Assembly (NCBI RefSeq): GCF_023147585.1
Contig: NZ_JAHXOZ010000008.1
Coordinates: 1 to 64,000, forward strand
From: Micrococcus sp. EYE_212
Lineage (GTDB): Bacteria; Actinomycetota; Actinomycetes; Actinomycetales; Micrococcaceae
DNA length: 64,000 nt
Reading direction: 5' to 3'
Numbering within the stretch: position 1 is the stretch's first letter; each line of letters opens with the position of its first letter. Below the pieces are notes generated by a model. That model saw nothing but the letters and a program-made list of their open reading frames with translations, ran no database searches and was not told where the DNA came from. The translations under genes and the position numbers were made by a program. This document shows, in pieces, positions 1 through 8,434 of this stretch.

Positions 1-43
1 AAGGGCCCCGGTGAGGGGCTCGCGCCTCTATTAGCGATCCGTG

Positions 44-121
44 GTCACCAGACCGGTCCTCGGTGACAACACCCCCCGGATCATGCAGTCGACTGGGGGC
101 AACGATCATGCCGAGGACCGG
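44..121. repeat. nested inverted repeats downstream of serS
   Basis: Two inverted repeats lie past the serS stop: a 6-bp pair at 44-49 and 62-67 (GTCACC/GGTGAC), and an 11-bp perfect pair at 53-63 and 111-121 (CCGGTCCTCGG/CCGAGGACCGG). They share bases, so they are alternative structures. They may be part of the serS 3' end or a terminator; there is no T-tract. No gene is supported in 1-184. Confidence 0.4.
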
Positions 122-184
122 CTGGCCGGCACCTGCTCATCCTGATCGATGGAGGAGCCACGAGAAAGGTAACGGGGCACGGGG

Positions 185-1471
185 TCAGAGGACCTCGAAC
201 CGCTCCAGCCCGCCCACGTAGGGGCGCAGCGCCTCCGGCACGGTCACGGAGCCGTCCGCGTTCTGGTGGTTCTCCAGGATCGCGACGATCCACCGCGTGG
301 TGGCCAGCGTGCCGTTGAGCGTGGCGACCACGCGGGTGCCGCCCTTGGCGCCGTCGTCATTCTTCATCCGCTCGCGGATGTTGAGGCGGCGCGCCTGGAA
401 CGTGGTGCAGTTCGAGGTGGAGGTCAGCTCTCGGTAGGTGCCCTGCGTGGGGACCCACGCCTCGCAGTCGAACTTGCGGGCGGCGGAGAGGCCGAGGTCG
501 CCGGCGGCGGTGTCGATCACGCGGTAGGGGACCTCGACGGCCGCGAGCATCTGCTCCTCCCACGCGAGCAGGCGGGCGTGCTCCGCCTCGGCCTCCTCCT
601 GCGTGGTGTAGACGAACATCTCGAGCTTGTTGAACTGGTGCACGCGGATGATGCCGCGGGTGTCCTTGCCGGCCGAGCCGGCCTCGCGGCGGTAGCACGT
701 GGACCAGCCGGCGTAGCGCACGGGCCCCTCGGAGAGATCCATGATCTCGTCCGCGTGGTAGCCGGCCAGGGCGACCTCGGAGGTGCCCACGAGGTAGAGG
801 TCGTCCCGCTCGAGGCGGTAGATCTCGTCGTCGTGCTGCACGTCGAAGCCGGTGCCCTGCATGGTCTCGGGGCGCACGAGCGTGGGCGGGATGACGGGCA
901 CGAACCCGTTCTCGATCGCCAGGTCCAGGCCCATCCGCATGATGCCCAGCTCGAGGCGGGCGCCCACGCCCTTGAGGAAGCTGAAGCGGGCACCGGAGAC
1001 CTTCGCACCGCGCTCCATGTCGATCGCGCCGAGCAGCTCGCCGAGCTCGAGGTGGTCCCGGGGCTCGAAGCCGTCCGCCGCGAAGTCGCGCGGCGTGCCG
1101 ACCTCCTTGAGCACCTCGAAGTCGTCCTCGCCGCCGGCCGGGATGCCCTCCACGATGAGGTTGGGGAAGCCCCGCTGCAGGTCGGCCACCTGCGCCTCAG
1201 CCTCACCGGAGGCCACCTCCGCCGCCTTCACCTGCGCGGCGAGGTCCTTCACCTCGGCGAGCAGGGCCTGCTTCTCCTCGCCCTGGGCCTGCGCCACCTG
1301 CTTGCCGAACGCCTTCTGCCGGGCGCGCAGCTCCTCGAAGCGGGTGATCGCGGAGCGCCGCGCGGCGTCCGCCTCGAGGAGGCGGTCCACGAGGGACGCG
1401 TCCGCCCCACGGGCCTCCTGGGAGGCGCGGTACTTCTCGGGCTGCTCGATGAGGTCCTTGACGTCGATCAC
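185..1471 (-). CDS. serS: serine--tRNA ligase
   Basis: Cytoplasmic class II aminoacyl-tRNA synthetase that charges tRNA-Ser (and tRNA-Sec where present) with serine. The 428 residues match the usual length. The N-terminal third (about 30-105) is the charged, heptad-like long coiled coil that grips the tRNA. Motif 2 is visible as [13 protein letters not shown] near residue 261 and motif 3 as [17 protein letters not shown] near 387; the [13 protein letters not shown] segment before it is also typical. The GTG start gives the family-typical MIDVKDL beginning, and a TAGTCT -10 element sits at 1478-1483 only 7 nt upstream, so the mRNA is probably leaderless. It diverges from the lipid kinase gene with 41 bp between the start codons. 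Confidence 0.97.
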   Translation of the reverse strand: MIDVKDLIEQPEKYRASQEARGADASLVDRLLEADAARRSAITRFEELRARQKAFGKQVAQAQGEEKQALLAEVKDLAAQVKAAEVASGEAEAQVADLQRGFPNLIVEGIPAGGEDDFEVLKEVGTPRDFAADGFEPRDHLELGELLGAIDMERGAKVSGARFSFLKGVGARLELGIMRMGLDLAIENGFVPVIPPTLVRPETMQGTGFDVQHDDEIYRLERDDLYLVGTSEVALAGYHADEIMDLSEGPVRYAGWSTCYRREAGSAGKDTRGIIRVHQFNKLEMFVYTTQEEAEAEHARLLAWEEQMLAAVEVPYRVIDTAAGDLGLSAARKFDCEAWVPTQGTYRELTSTSNCTTFQARRLNIRERMKNDDGAKGGTRVVATLNGTLATTRWIVAILENHQNADGSVTVPEALRPYVGGLERFEVL

Positions 1472-1477
1472 CCGCCC

Positions 1478-1506
1478 AGACTAGCGAACCCGCGCCCCTC
1501 TAGACT
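1478..1506. promoter_or_regulatory. divergent leaderless promoters of serS and the lipid kinase gene
   Basis: On the minus strand TAGTCT at 1478-1483 ends 7 nt before the serS GTG (1471). On the plus strand TAGACT at 1501-1506 ends 7 nt before the kinase ATG (1513). In actinobacteria TANNNT -10 boxes at this distance place the transcription start on the start codon, and neither gene has a Shine-Dalgarno sequence. The two promoters lie back to back in about 40 bp. Confidence 0.7.
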
Positions 1507-1512
1507 GGCCGC

Positions 1513-2640
1513 ATGCCCCTCGAACTGATCCTGGCCGTCCTCGCCCTCGTCGCGGTGGTGGCCCTGGCCGTCGTCGTGATCGGCCACGTGGTCTCCGGCC
1601 GGCGCCGCGACCGCGAGATCGCCGCCCTGCGCGCGGACCGCCAGTCCCTGGCCGCCCGTGTCGAGGAGCTGCGGGAGCGCGTCGTCGCCACCGAGGAGGC
1701 CGCGGCGCCCTCCCACGAGGTGGCGCTGATCCTCAACCCCGTGAAGAACGACGCGGAGCAGGTCCGCGGCAAGGTGATGGACGCCGTGCGGCACTACGGG
1801 TTCGGCGAGGCGCTCGTGCTGGAGACGGCGGAGGACGACGCCGGCACCCAGATGGCCCGGGACGCGATCGAGGCGGGCGTCGGGCTCGTGATCGTGGCCG
1901 GCGGCGACGGCACGGTGCGGCTCGTGGCGGAGGAGCTCACCGGCTCCGGCATCCCGCTGGGCGTGGTCCCGATGGGCACGGGCAACCTGCTGGCCCGCAA
2001 CCTCGACCTGCCGATCAACGACCTCGAGGAGTGCATCCGCATCGCCCTCCACGGGCGCCGCCGCGTGATCGACACGGTGGACATCCGCCTCACGGACGCG
2101 GACGGCGGTCAGCGCCGGAACACGTTCACGGTGATCGCCGGCGCCGGCTACGACGCGGACATCATGGGCGACACCCGCGACGACCTGAAGAGCAGGGCGG
2201 GGTGGCTCGCCTACAGCGAGGCGGGGCTTCGCCACCTGGGCGGCGCGCGCCACGAGGTCACCGTCACCCTCGACGGCGGCACGACCAAGCGCTTCAAGGT
2301 GCGCAGCGTGATGGTGGCCAACTGCGGCATGCTCACGGGCGGCCTGGAGCTGCTGCCGGAGGCCAAGCTCGACGACGGCCTGCTGGACGTGGTGGTCCTC
2401 TCCCCGAAGCACGCCCTCGACTGGGCACGGATCGCCGCCAAGACCCTGGTCCGCTCGAAGCGACCCATCCCCGTGCTCGAGACGGAGCAGGCCACGCGGG
2501 TCTCGATCCGCCTCGCCGAGCCGATGCCCTCCCAGCTCGACGGCGACGCGACCGGCGACGTCGTGGCCATCGACGCCCGCGTCCAGCCGGACACGCTCAC
2601 CGTGATGATCGGGAACGAGGAGCGCGCCTCGGTGGAGTGA
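1513..2640 (+). CDS. diacylglycerol kinase family lipid kinase
   Basis: Member of the DagK/YegS/BmrU lipid kinase family, which phosphorylates diacylglycerol or a related lipid with ATP; the actual substrate is not known here. Residues 4-27 form one N-terminal membrane segment, followed by a short charged helix (about 28-60) and the catalytic domain. The nucleotide-binding signature GGDGT lies at about 130-134 and is followed by the MGTGNLLARNL stretch typical of the family; the C-terminal beta domain carries QLDGDATGD. At 375 residues it is slightly longer than soluble relatives because of the membrane anchor. TAGACT 7 nt before the ATG suggests a leaderless transcript. It converges with pheA. 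Confidence 0.88.
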   Translation: MPLELILAVLALVAVVALAVVVIGHVVSGRRRDREIAALRADRQSLAARVEELRERVVATEEAAAPSHEVALILNPVKNDAEQVRGKVMDAVRHYGFGEALVLETAEDDAGTQMARDAIEAGVGLVIVAGGDGTVRLVAEELTGSGIPLGVVPMGTGNLLARNLDLPINDLEECIRIALHGRRRVIDTVDIRLTDADGGQRRNTFTVIAGAGYDADIMGDTRDDLKSRAGWLAYSEAGLRHLGGARHEVTVTLDGGTTKRFKVRSVMVANCGMLTGGLELLPEAKLDDGLLDVVVLSPKHALDWARIAAKTLVRSKRPIPVLETEQATRVSIRLAEPMPSQLDGDATGDVVAIDARVQPDTLTVMIGNEERASVE

Positions 2641-2658
2641 GCCGGCGGACGAGCCGGC
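2641..2658. terminator. small hairpin between convergent lipid kinase gene and pheA
   Basis: GCCGGC at 2641-2646 and 2653-2658 with a 6-nt loop, directly after the kinase stop codon and before the pheA stop. It could serve both strands. There is no T-run, as is common in high-GC actinobacteria. The short stem makes this a weak call. Confidence 0.35.
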
Positions 2659-2678
2659 CTCGGCGTCGAGGACCCGGG

Positions 2679-3611
2679 TCAGCGCCCGCGCAGCCCCTCG
2701 ACCCACTCCCGGCCGGCCCGATAGGCCTCGTCCGAGGTGTGCGGCGCCACGACGGCGGCCCGGTGCTCGGCCCGCGGGTAGGAGCCGAGGAACCGCACGC
2801 CCGGGAAGATCCGGTGCAGGGCGGCCAGCGCCGCCCCCACGCGCTCCTCGGCGAGGTGCCCCTCGAGGTCGATCGAGAAGAAGTACTGGCCCAGCCCCGT
2901 GCCCGTGGGCCGGGACTCGATGCGCGAGAGGTTGACTCCGCGCGTCGCGAACTGGTCGAGGATCTCCCGCAGCGCACCCGGGTGGTCGTTCGGCAGCGGC
3001 ACCGTGAGGGTGGTCTTGTCCGAGCCGGTGGGCGCGGGCAGTGAGCCGGGCCGGGAGACGAGCACGAAGCGCGTCACGGCGCCCGTCACGTCCTCGACCC
3101 GCTCCGCGAGCACGGGCAGACCGGTCTGCTCGGCCACGAGCGGTGCGCACACGGCGGCGTCGAAGGCCGCGCCCTCCAGCAGCAGGCGCGCGCCCGCGGC
3201 GGTGGAGGAGGCGGGGGTGAACTCCGCCGCGGGCAGGGTCGCCTCCGCCCACCCCCGCACCTGGGCCCACGCGTGCGGGTGCGTGGTGATGCGGCGGACG
3301 TCCCCGAGCCCCGTGATCCCGGGCCGCCCCACGAGCACGAAGCTGATGGGGACGAGCACCTCGGCCAGGATCTGCAGCTCGTCGCCCAGGGCGATGTCGT
3401 CCAGGGTGGCGGAGACGCCGCCCTCGACCGAGTTCTCGATGGGCACCATCGCCCGGTCCACCTCGCCGGCCCGGACCGCGGCCAGGGCCGAGATCACCGA
3501 CGCGGCGGGCACGAACTCCGAGCCCTCCTCATCCGCGACCCGGCGGAGCGCCGCCTCCGTGAAGGTGCCCTCGGGGCCCAGGAAGGCGTAGCGGGGACGC
3601 TCAGGGCTCAC
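2679..3611 (-). CDS. pheA: prephenate dehydratase
   Basis: Converts prephenate to phenylpyruvate in phenylalanine synthesis. The 310-residue product matches stand-alone actinobacterial PheA. It opens with the family start YAFLGPEGTFTEAA; the dehydratase domain covers about 5-190 with the TRFVLV catalytic Thr-Arg-Phe near 180; an ACT domain follows (about 200-285) with ESRP near 234, the phenylalanine-binding motif for feedback inhibition. The GTG start at 3611 overlaps the upstream rhodanese stop by GTGA (3608-3611), so the two are translationally coupled; longer upstream extensions in this frame lie inside the rhodanese gene and are rejected. It ends close to the convergent lipid kinase gene. 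Confidence 0.95.
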   Translation of the reverse strand: MSPERPRYAFLGPEGTFTEAALRRVADEEGSEFVPAASVISALAAVRAGEVDRAMVPIENSVEGGVSATLDDIALGDELQILAEVLVPISFVLVGRPGITGLGDVRRITTHPHAWAQVRGWAEATLPAAEFTPASSTAAGARLLLEGAAFDAAVCAPLVAEQTGLPVLAERVEDVTGAVTRFVLVSRPGSLPAPTGSDKTTLTVPLPNDHPGALREILDQFATRGVNLSRIESRPTGTGLGQYFFSIDLEGHLAEERVGAALAALHRIFPGVRFLGSYPRAEHRAAVVAPHTSDEAYRAGREWVEGLRGR

Positions 3612-3934
3612 TTGACGGTCGGCTCGGCGTCGCCGTCGGCCTCCATGGGCTTGCCGGCCTCGAGCCACGCGCCCGAGCCGCCGGCCACATTGATCGCCGA
3701 GTAGCCGCGGCCCACGAGGAACTCCGCGGCGCGCGCGGAACGGCCGCCCGTGCGGCAGATCACGTGGTAGTCGGTGTCCGGGTCCAGCTCCTCCAGGCGG
3801 TCCGGCAGCTGGCCCAGCGGGATGTGCTGGGCGCCGGCGGCGCGCCCCAGGGCCCACTCGTCGTCCTCACGCACGTCCAGGATGGGGGCGTCGGCGGGGA
3901 TCTGGTCCACGGTCACGGTCTCGAAGTTGCTCAT
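3608..3934 (-). CDS. rhodanese-like domain protein
   Basis: Single rhodanese domain of 108 residues, the size of GlpE-type sulfurtransferases. The active-site loop is CRTGGRS with the catalytic cysteine at residue 60; LDVREDDEW near 19 is the conserved entry to the fold. Such proteins pass sulfane sulfur to cyanide, thioredoxin or cofactor pathways; the partner is unknown here. The last base pairs overlap the pheA start (GTGA), so it is the first gene of a two-gene unit, although no functional link to phenylalanine synthesis is obvious. TAGGGT at 3941-3946 on this strand is 7 nt before the ATG, indicating a leaderless transcript. Confidence 0.9.
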   Translation of the reverse strand: MSNFETVTVDQIPADAPILDVREDDEWALGRAAGAQHIPLGQLPDRLEELDPDTDYHVICRTGGRSARAAEFLVGRGYSAINVAGGSGAWLEAGKPMEADGDAEPTVK

Positions 3935-3988
3935 GGCTCCACCCTACGGCGGCGCCCGGACACCACAAGGCTGGCTACCCTCGTCCCC

Positions 3989-5461
3989 ATGGAGAACTCC
4001 GCCGCCCGCACCGCCCGACTCCTCGACCGCTCCGCCGTGGAGCTGCGGGACGCGCTGGCCGCACGCGAGCTGTCCGCGCGCGAGGTCACCCGGGCCGCGC
4101 TCGACGCCGCCCACGCGAACGCCGACCTCGGCGCGTTCGTGGTCCTGGACGAGGAGCGCGCTCTCGCCCGGGCGGACGCGCTCGACGCCGAGTCCGCGCG
4201 CCGCGGCTCGCACGCCGCCGGCTCCGGCGCGGACGCCCGGCGCGCAGCGGGCGACGACGTCGTCCCCGCCTCCCTCCACGGCCTGCCGGTGGCGTTCAAG
4301 GACCTGGTCGACGTGGCCGGGCTGCCCACGCGGCAGGGCTCCGCCCTGCTGGCCGACGCCCCGCCCGCCGCCGAGGACGACCCGCTCGTGGCCCGCCTCG
4401 GCTTCGCGGGGACCGTGACCCTCGGCACGACCACGGTCCCCGAGTTCGGCCTCGACTCGTACTCGGAGAACCTCGTGGACGCCCCCGCCCGCAACCCCCT
4501 GGACCCGGCGCGCACGCCCGGCGGCTCCTCGGGCGGCTCGGCCGCGGCGGTGGCCGCCGGGATCCTGCCGTTCGCCCCCGGCTCCGACGGCGGCGGCTCG
4601 GTGCGCATCCCCGCCGCGGCCTGCGGGCTCGTGGGCCTCAAGCCGGGCCGTGGCACGCTGCCCACGGACCGGTCGGAGGACACCGTCCGCAACCTCACCG
4701 TGGCCGGCCCCCTCGCCCACACCGCGGCGGACGCGGCCCTGCTCTTCGACGTCCTCGCCGGCACGGAGGGCTTCGCCGGCCGCGCCCTGACGGACGTGCG
4801 CAGCACCGTGGAGCGGGCGAGCGCGGGCGAGCGCGGGGACCCCCGGCGGATCGGGGTGACCATGGCCTCGCCCTTCAGCCCGGACGTGGAGATCACGCTG
4901 GCCCGCCCCGCGATCGCCGCCCTCACCCGTGCCGCGGCCGCCCTGGGCGGCGGCGGCCACCGCGTGGAGCAGTTCAGCCCCTACTACGGCGAGGACTACC
5001 ACCGGGACTTCCGCACGGCGTGGACCTCGGGCCTGCTCGAGGCGCCCCTGCCCGACGGCGCCGAGGTGCACCTGGGCGCCGTCGCGGCCTCGTTCCTGCG
5101 CTCCGCGCGGGCGACGGGCGCCGAGGAGATCAGCGCCGCCGTCGCGCGCCTGGAGGAGTGGGCGCACGGGATGCGCGCGCAGTTCTCGGACGTGGACGTC
5201 GTGATGACGCCCGTGCTGGCCACGGCGCCGCCCCTCGTGGGGCACTTCCTCGCCATGGCGCCGGAGGAGAACTACGCGGCGCAGTGCGCCTTCACCCCCT
5301 ACACGTCCATGGTCAACGTGATGGGCCTGCCCGCGGTGTCCGTGCCCGTGCTCACCGACGACGACGGCCTGAGCTGGTCCGTGCAGCTCATCGGCCGGGC
5401 AGGCACCGAGGGGGCCCTGCTGCAGCTGGCGGCGCACCTGGAGCTGCTGCTGGCGGGGTGA
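3989..5461 (+). CDS. amidase (amidase-signature family)
   Basis: Serine hydrolase of the amidase-signature family, related to GatA and to nonspecific amidases; substrate not predictable. The Ser-cisSer-Lys triad is visible as K104 (AFKDLVD), S180 (GGSSGGSAAA) and S204 (DGGGSVRIPA), with the usual 24-residue spacing between the serines, and LVGLKPGRG follows. Length is 490 residues. It is unlikely to be GatA because gatC and gatB are absent and an actinobacterial gatCAB operon is normally elsewhere. The ATG at 3989 was chosen because TACCCT at 3976-3981 lies 8 nt upstream (leaderless pattern) and homology begins soon after; longer versions overlap the rhodanese gene antisense. A low-complexity Ala/Arg stretch sits near residues 70-85. 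Confidence 0.88.
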   Translation: MENSAARTARLLDRSAVELRDALAARELSAREVTRAALDAAHANADLGAFVVLDEERALARADALDAESARRGSHAAGSGADARRAAGDDVVPASLHGLPVAFKDLVDVAGLPTRQGSALLADAPPAAEDDPLVARLGFAGTVTLGTTTVPEFGLDSYSENLVDAPARNPLDPARTPGGSSGGSAAAVAAGILPFAPGSDGGGSVRIPAAACGLVGLKPGRGTLPTDRSEDTVRNLTVAGPLAHTAADAALLFDVLAGTEGFAGRALTDVRSTVERASAGERGDPRRIGVTMASPFSPDVEITLARPAIAALTRAAAALGGGGHRVEQFSPYYGEDYHRDFRTAWTSGLLEAPLPDGAEVHLGAVAASFLRSARATGAEEISAAVARLEEWAHGMRAQFSDVDVVMTPVLATAPPLVGHFLAMAPEENYAAQCAFTPYTSMVNVMGLPAVSVPVLTDDDGLSWSVQLIGRAGTEGALLQLAAHLELLLAG

Positions 5462-5485
5462 GCGGGGCCCCGCGGTCTCCGGTGA

Positions 5486-6052
5486 TCAGGCGTCCAGGCC
5501 CTGGACGGCGTCGTTGTACACGGCGTCCATGGACATGCCCATCACCACGATCAGGAGGATGAACCCCACGACGAGCAGCGCCAGCAGCGCGAGGGAGATG
5601 TAGTTCATCACCAGCCCCGCGATGGCCATGCCGCGGCCGTTGGGCTCCCGCTTGAGGCCCATGTGGCCCAGCACCACGCCCACGATGGGCGGGAAGAACA
5701 GCATGACGCCGCCGACCAGGGACACGATGCCGAGAATCATGGAGGACACGGACAGCCCTGTGCCCGCGGTCTGCCCCGGTGCGAGGGGCTGGCCGCCGTA
5801 CGTGTAGGCGGACATGCCGCCGCCGTACGCGCCGTAGGACCCCGGGGCGGTCCCGTGGGCACCCGGGGATGCGCCGTCGCCGCCCCGGCCGTACGGTCCG
5901 GGCGCGGTGGTCTCCGGCCCACGCGTGCCGGAGGCGTCCGGCCAGCCGGCGGCGCTCGACCCGTTCGCGCCGTCGGCGGAACCGCTCCCGTACCAGCTCG
6001 GCTGGGACGCGGGAGCGCGGTGCGGGTCGGGCTGGGCGTTCGGCTCGGTCAT
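5486..6052 (-). CDS. DUF4190-type membrane protein
   Basis: Small membrane protein of 188 residues. The first half is a Gly/Pro/Ser/Tyr-rich disordered stretch; the second half has two hydrophobic segments, about 98-125 (SMILGIVSLVGGVMLFFPP then IVGVVLGHMGL) and about 145-175. The pattern of G-I-V-S-L then LGHMGLKR followed by GRGMAIAGLVMNY is typical of DUF4190 proteins, common in Gram-positive bacteria and of unknown role. TAGACT at 6059-6064 on this strand is 7 nt before the ATG, so the mRNA is probably leaderless. It converges on the amidase gene with 24 bp between stops. Confidence 0.8.
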   Translation of the reverse strand: MTEPNAQPDPHRAPASQPSWYGSGSADGANGSSAAGWPDASGTRGPETTAPGPYGRGGDGASPGAHGTAPGSYGAYGGGMSAYTYGGQPLAPGQTAGTGLSVSSMILGIVSLVGGVMLFFPPIVGVVLGHMGLKREPNGRGMAIAGLVMNYISLALLALLVVGFILLIVVMGMSMDAVYNDAVQGLDA

Positions 6053-6166
6053 GTCACCAGTCTAGTCGGCAGGGCCTCACGCGACCCAGGCCCGGTCACT
6101 GGCCACCGGACCCGCCCGCCGGTCACCGCGCTGCCGAACCTGCCCCACCGGACCCGCCTCCGCGCG

Positions 6167-6225
6167 AGCTGGGCGCAGTACTGCCAGGCAACCTCGGGGG
6201 TTGCCTGGCAGTACTGCGCCCAGCT
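6167..6225. repeat. 27-bp perfect intergenic hairpin with internal palindrome
   Basis: Arms at 6167-6193 and 6199-6225 are perfect reverse complements with a 5-nt spacer (TCGGG). Each arm itself contains the 10-bp palindrome GCAGTACTGC (6175-6184 and 6208-6217). It lies just past the stop of the deacetylase/methyltransferase/glycosyltransferase gene, so it may end that transcript, but the stem is unusually long and has no T-tract. Confidence 0.75.
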
Positions 6226-6277
6226 GAAGGGCAGGCGCGCCGGACAGGCGCTCCAGGCCGATGCGCCCTGGGCCCGC

Positions 6278-8434
6278 TCACTCCCCGCCCGCCTCCCGCA
6301 GGAACCCGGAGAACCCTCCGGGGGTGCGGCCCACCAGGCGGGCCGAGGTGCAGACGCGCGCGCGGTCCGTGGCGATCACCCGCTCCTCACCGAGTGCCCG
6401 CACCGCCCCGGTGAGCTCCACGTCCTCGTGCTCGGGGACGGCCGGGAAGCCGCCCGCGGCCTCGTAGAGGGACCACGGCAGGCCCAGGTTGGCGCCGTGC
6501 ACGTGGGGGTGCCCCTCGCCGTGGCGGTAGGCGGCCCGCCAGGCCTCGAGCGCGGCGTGGCGGGCGGTGCCGGCGGCGCCCTCCGCCGCTCCGGAGCCCT
6601 CACCGGAGCCCGCGCCGCCTGCCTCCAGCTCGACGTCCACGGTCCCGAGCACGAGGGCCTCCCGCTCGCCCGCCGTCGTCGTCTGGGCGAGGAGCCAGTC
6701 GGCGGGGACGCGCGAGTCCGCGTCCGTGGAGGCGAGCCAGAGGCGCTCCGCGGGCACGTCCGGGAAGAGGCCGCGCGCGTGCCCCGCCGCGGCCCTGCGG
6801 GCCCGGCCGACGCCGCCCTCGCCGTCGCCGAGCTCGAGCACGTGGAGACGCGGGTCCGCGTGGCGGGCGCGCTCGGCGACCGACACGGTGGCGTCCTCGC
6901 ACCCGTCCGCCGCCACGACGACGGCCACGGAGCCCTGTGCGTGGTGCTGCTCCCAGCGGTCCATGGCCGTGCTCAGCGCCGCGAGGCAGCCGGGCAGCAG
7001 GGCCTCCTCGTTCCGAGCCGGCACCACGACCACGGCGTGGGTGGCCGCGGCCGCGCGCACGTGGAGGCTGATCCGGAAGTCGTCCTCGGTGTGCTCGGCA
7101 TGCAGGCGCCAACGCGGGTCGGCGGCCACGCGGGCGTGCACCGTGTCCCCGTCGAGGGGCCAGCCCTGGATCGGGTGGCGCCAGTGGCACAGCAGCAGCT
7201 CCCCGCCGGGGGCGAGGTCCTCGGCCACGCGGTCGAGCATGGCGTCCAACTCCTCGGGCTGCAGGAAGTAGCCGATCTCCGAGGCGATCACGAGGTCGGC
7301 CCCGGCCGCGTCCGCGGGCCACTCCCCCGGCAGCACCGCGCGGCGCACCTCGGCATCGGGCAGGCTCGCGAGCCGCTCGGCCGCCCGCTCCACCGCCACC
7401 GGAGAGGCCTCGAGCCCCACCACGCGCTCCGCCCGCTCGGCCACCTGCGCGGTGAGCACGCCGATCGACGCGCCCGCCTCCACCACGGTGCGGTACCGCG
7501 GGCGGGTCAGCATCGCGAGGGTGAGCGCGCGCTTGCGGGCCTCGTAGGGGGAGCTGAGGTACCGCCACGGGTCCGCGTGCTCCCGGTACAGCCGGTCGAA
7601 CACGGCCGCGGCGCGGCCGGCGTCGGCGTCCTCGGGGCCGGAGTAGCGGTGCACCTCGAAGGGCCGCTCGTGGTGGGCCAGGACGTTCGGGCCGAGGATG
7701 GCCTCGTCGCCGGGCGCCTCGGACAGCGGCGCCACCTGGGAGGCGTGCGCGGCGAGGGAGGCGCGGCGGGCCGCCCGGTCCTCATCGGTGAGGGGCAGCC
7801 GCCGGTAGCGGCGCGCGGGCAGGTCCGCGGGGTCGCCCCAGTGCCAGAACCAGATGGGGAACGCGCACAGCGGCAGGTCGCGCTCGCCGGCCAGGTCCGC
7901 GACGACGGCGCCCACCGCCTCGTGGTCCGCGTGCCCGTCCCCGGGGTCATGGGAGGCGAGGACGACGGCGCCGTCCGGGTGCGCACGGAGGTGCTCCTCG
8001 ATCGCCGCGACGACCGCCTCCCGCACCGCGTCCGCGTGGTCCGCGACGCCGGAGTCGGGCAGGCCGAGCGAGGCCCAGGTCAGCGCCTCGCGGCGGTCCC
8101 CGCCGTCCGGGCCGGTGCCGGCCGCGAGCGCGTCCATCGCGTGGTCCATCTCCCCGCGGCGGATCCGGACGAGGTCCTCCGGCGTGTGGGTCGGCGAGTC
8201 CGGGTGGGAGGCCTCGCCCGCGGTGGCCACGAGCACGCGCACGCCGGCCCCTCCCCGCAGCGCCGCGCGGATCAGGCCGGTGGCGCCGAGCGTCTCGTCG
8301 TCCGGATGCGCGACGGCGACCAGCAGCAGGGTGCGCGGGGTCCAGTCCGGCGGGGTCAGGGCGGGCAGCTCGGCGATGCCCCCCGCGGCCCAGGCGTCCT
8401 CGGAGGTGCCGGCGTCCAGGTGGGAGAAGCTCAC
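6278..8434 (-). CDS. PIG-L deacetylase / NodS-like methyltransferase / family-2 glycosyltransferase fusion
   Basis: A single 718-residue protein with three catalytic domains. Residues 35-260 are a PIG-L (LmbE) N-deacetylase with the zinc motif AHPDDE (42-47) and GHADH (167-171). Residues 275-460 are a SAM methyltransferase of NodS type: the SAM loop is EAGASIG (319-325) and CHWRHP with WPLDGD follows (416-430). Residues 466-715 are a GT2 glycosyltransferase with VVPARNEE (470-477), the DAD metal-binding triplet (571-573) and HEDVE (669-673). PIG-L enzymes deacetylate N-acetylated amino sugars, NodS methylates the freed amine, and GT2 adds a sugar, so the order fits one biosynthetic line; the product is unknown. 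The GTG start overlaps the upstream dehydrogenase stop as GTGA (8431-8434), so the genes are coupled. No membrane segment is evident. Confidence 0.85.
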   Translation of the reverse strand: MSFSHLDAGTSEDAWAAGGIAELPALTPPDWTPRTLLLVAVAHPDDETLGATGLIRAALRGGAGVRVLVATAGEASHPDSPTHTPEDLVRIRRGEMDHAMDALAAGTGPDGGDRREALTWASLGLPDSGVADHADAVREAVVAAIEEHLRAHPDGAVVLASHDPGDGHADHEAVGAVVADLAGERDLPLCAFPIWFWHWGDPADLPARRYRRLPLTDEDRAARRASLAAHASQVAPLSEAPGDEAILGPNVLAHHERPFEVHRYSGPEDADAGRAAAVFDRLYREHADPWRYLSSPYEARKRALTLAMLTRPRYRTVVEAGASIGVLTAQVAERAERVVGLEASPVAVERAAERLASLPDAEVRRAVLPGEWPADAAGADLVIASEIGYFLQPEELDAMLDRVAEDLAPGGELLLCHWRHPIQGWPLDGDTVHARVAADPRWRLHAEHTEDDFRISLHVRAAAATHAVVVVPARNEEALLPGCLAALSTAMDRWEQHHAQGSVAVVVAADGCEDATVSVAERARHADPRLHVLELGDGEGGVGRARRAAAGHARGLFPDVPAERLWLASTDADSRVPADWLLAQTTTAGEREALVLGTVDVELEAGGAGSGEGSGAAEGAAGTARHAALEAWRAAYRHGEGHPHVHGANLGLPWSLYEAAGGFPAVPEHEDVELTGAVRALGEERVIATDRARVCTSARLVGRTPGGFSGFLREAGGE

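Noticed and set aside
266-1528. 420-codon plus-strand reading frame opposite serS
   Set aside because: Its translation is low-complexity Gly/Arg/Val/Leu with no motifs, typical of antisense reading in a 72% GC genome; serS on the other strand is certain.
3989-5461. Amidase gene as gatA of the tRNA amidotransferase
   Set aside because: Triad is shared by all family members, but gatC and gatB are absent and the divergent N-terminal low-complexity region is unlike GatA.
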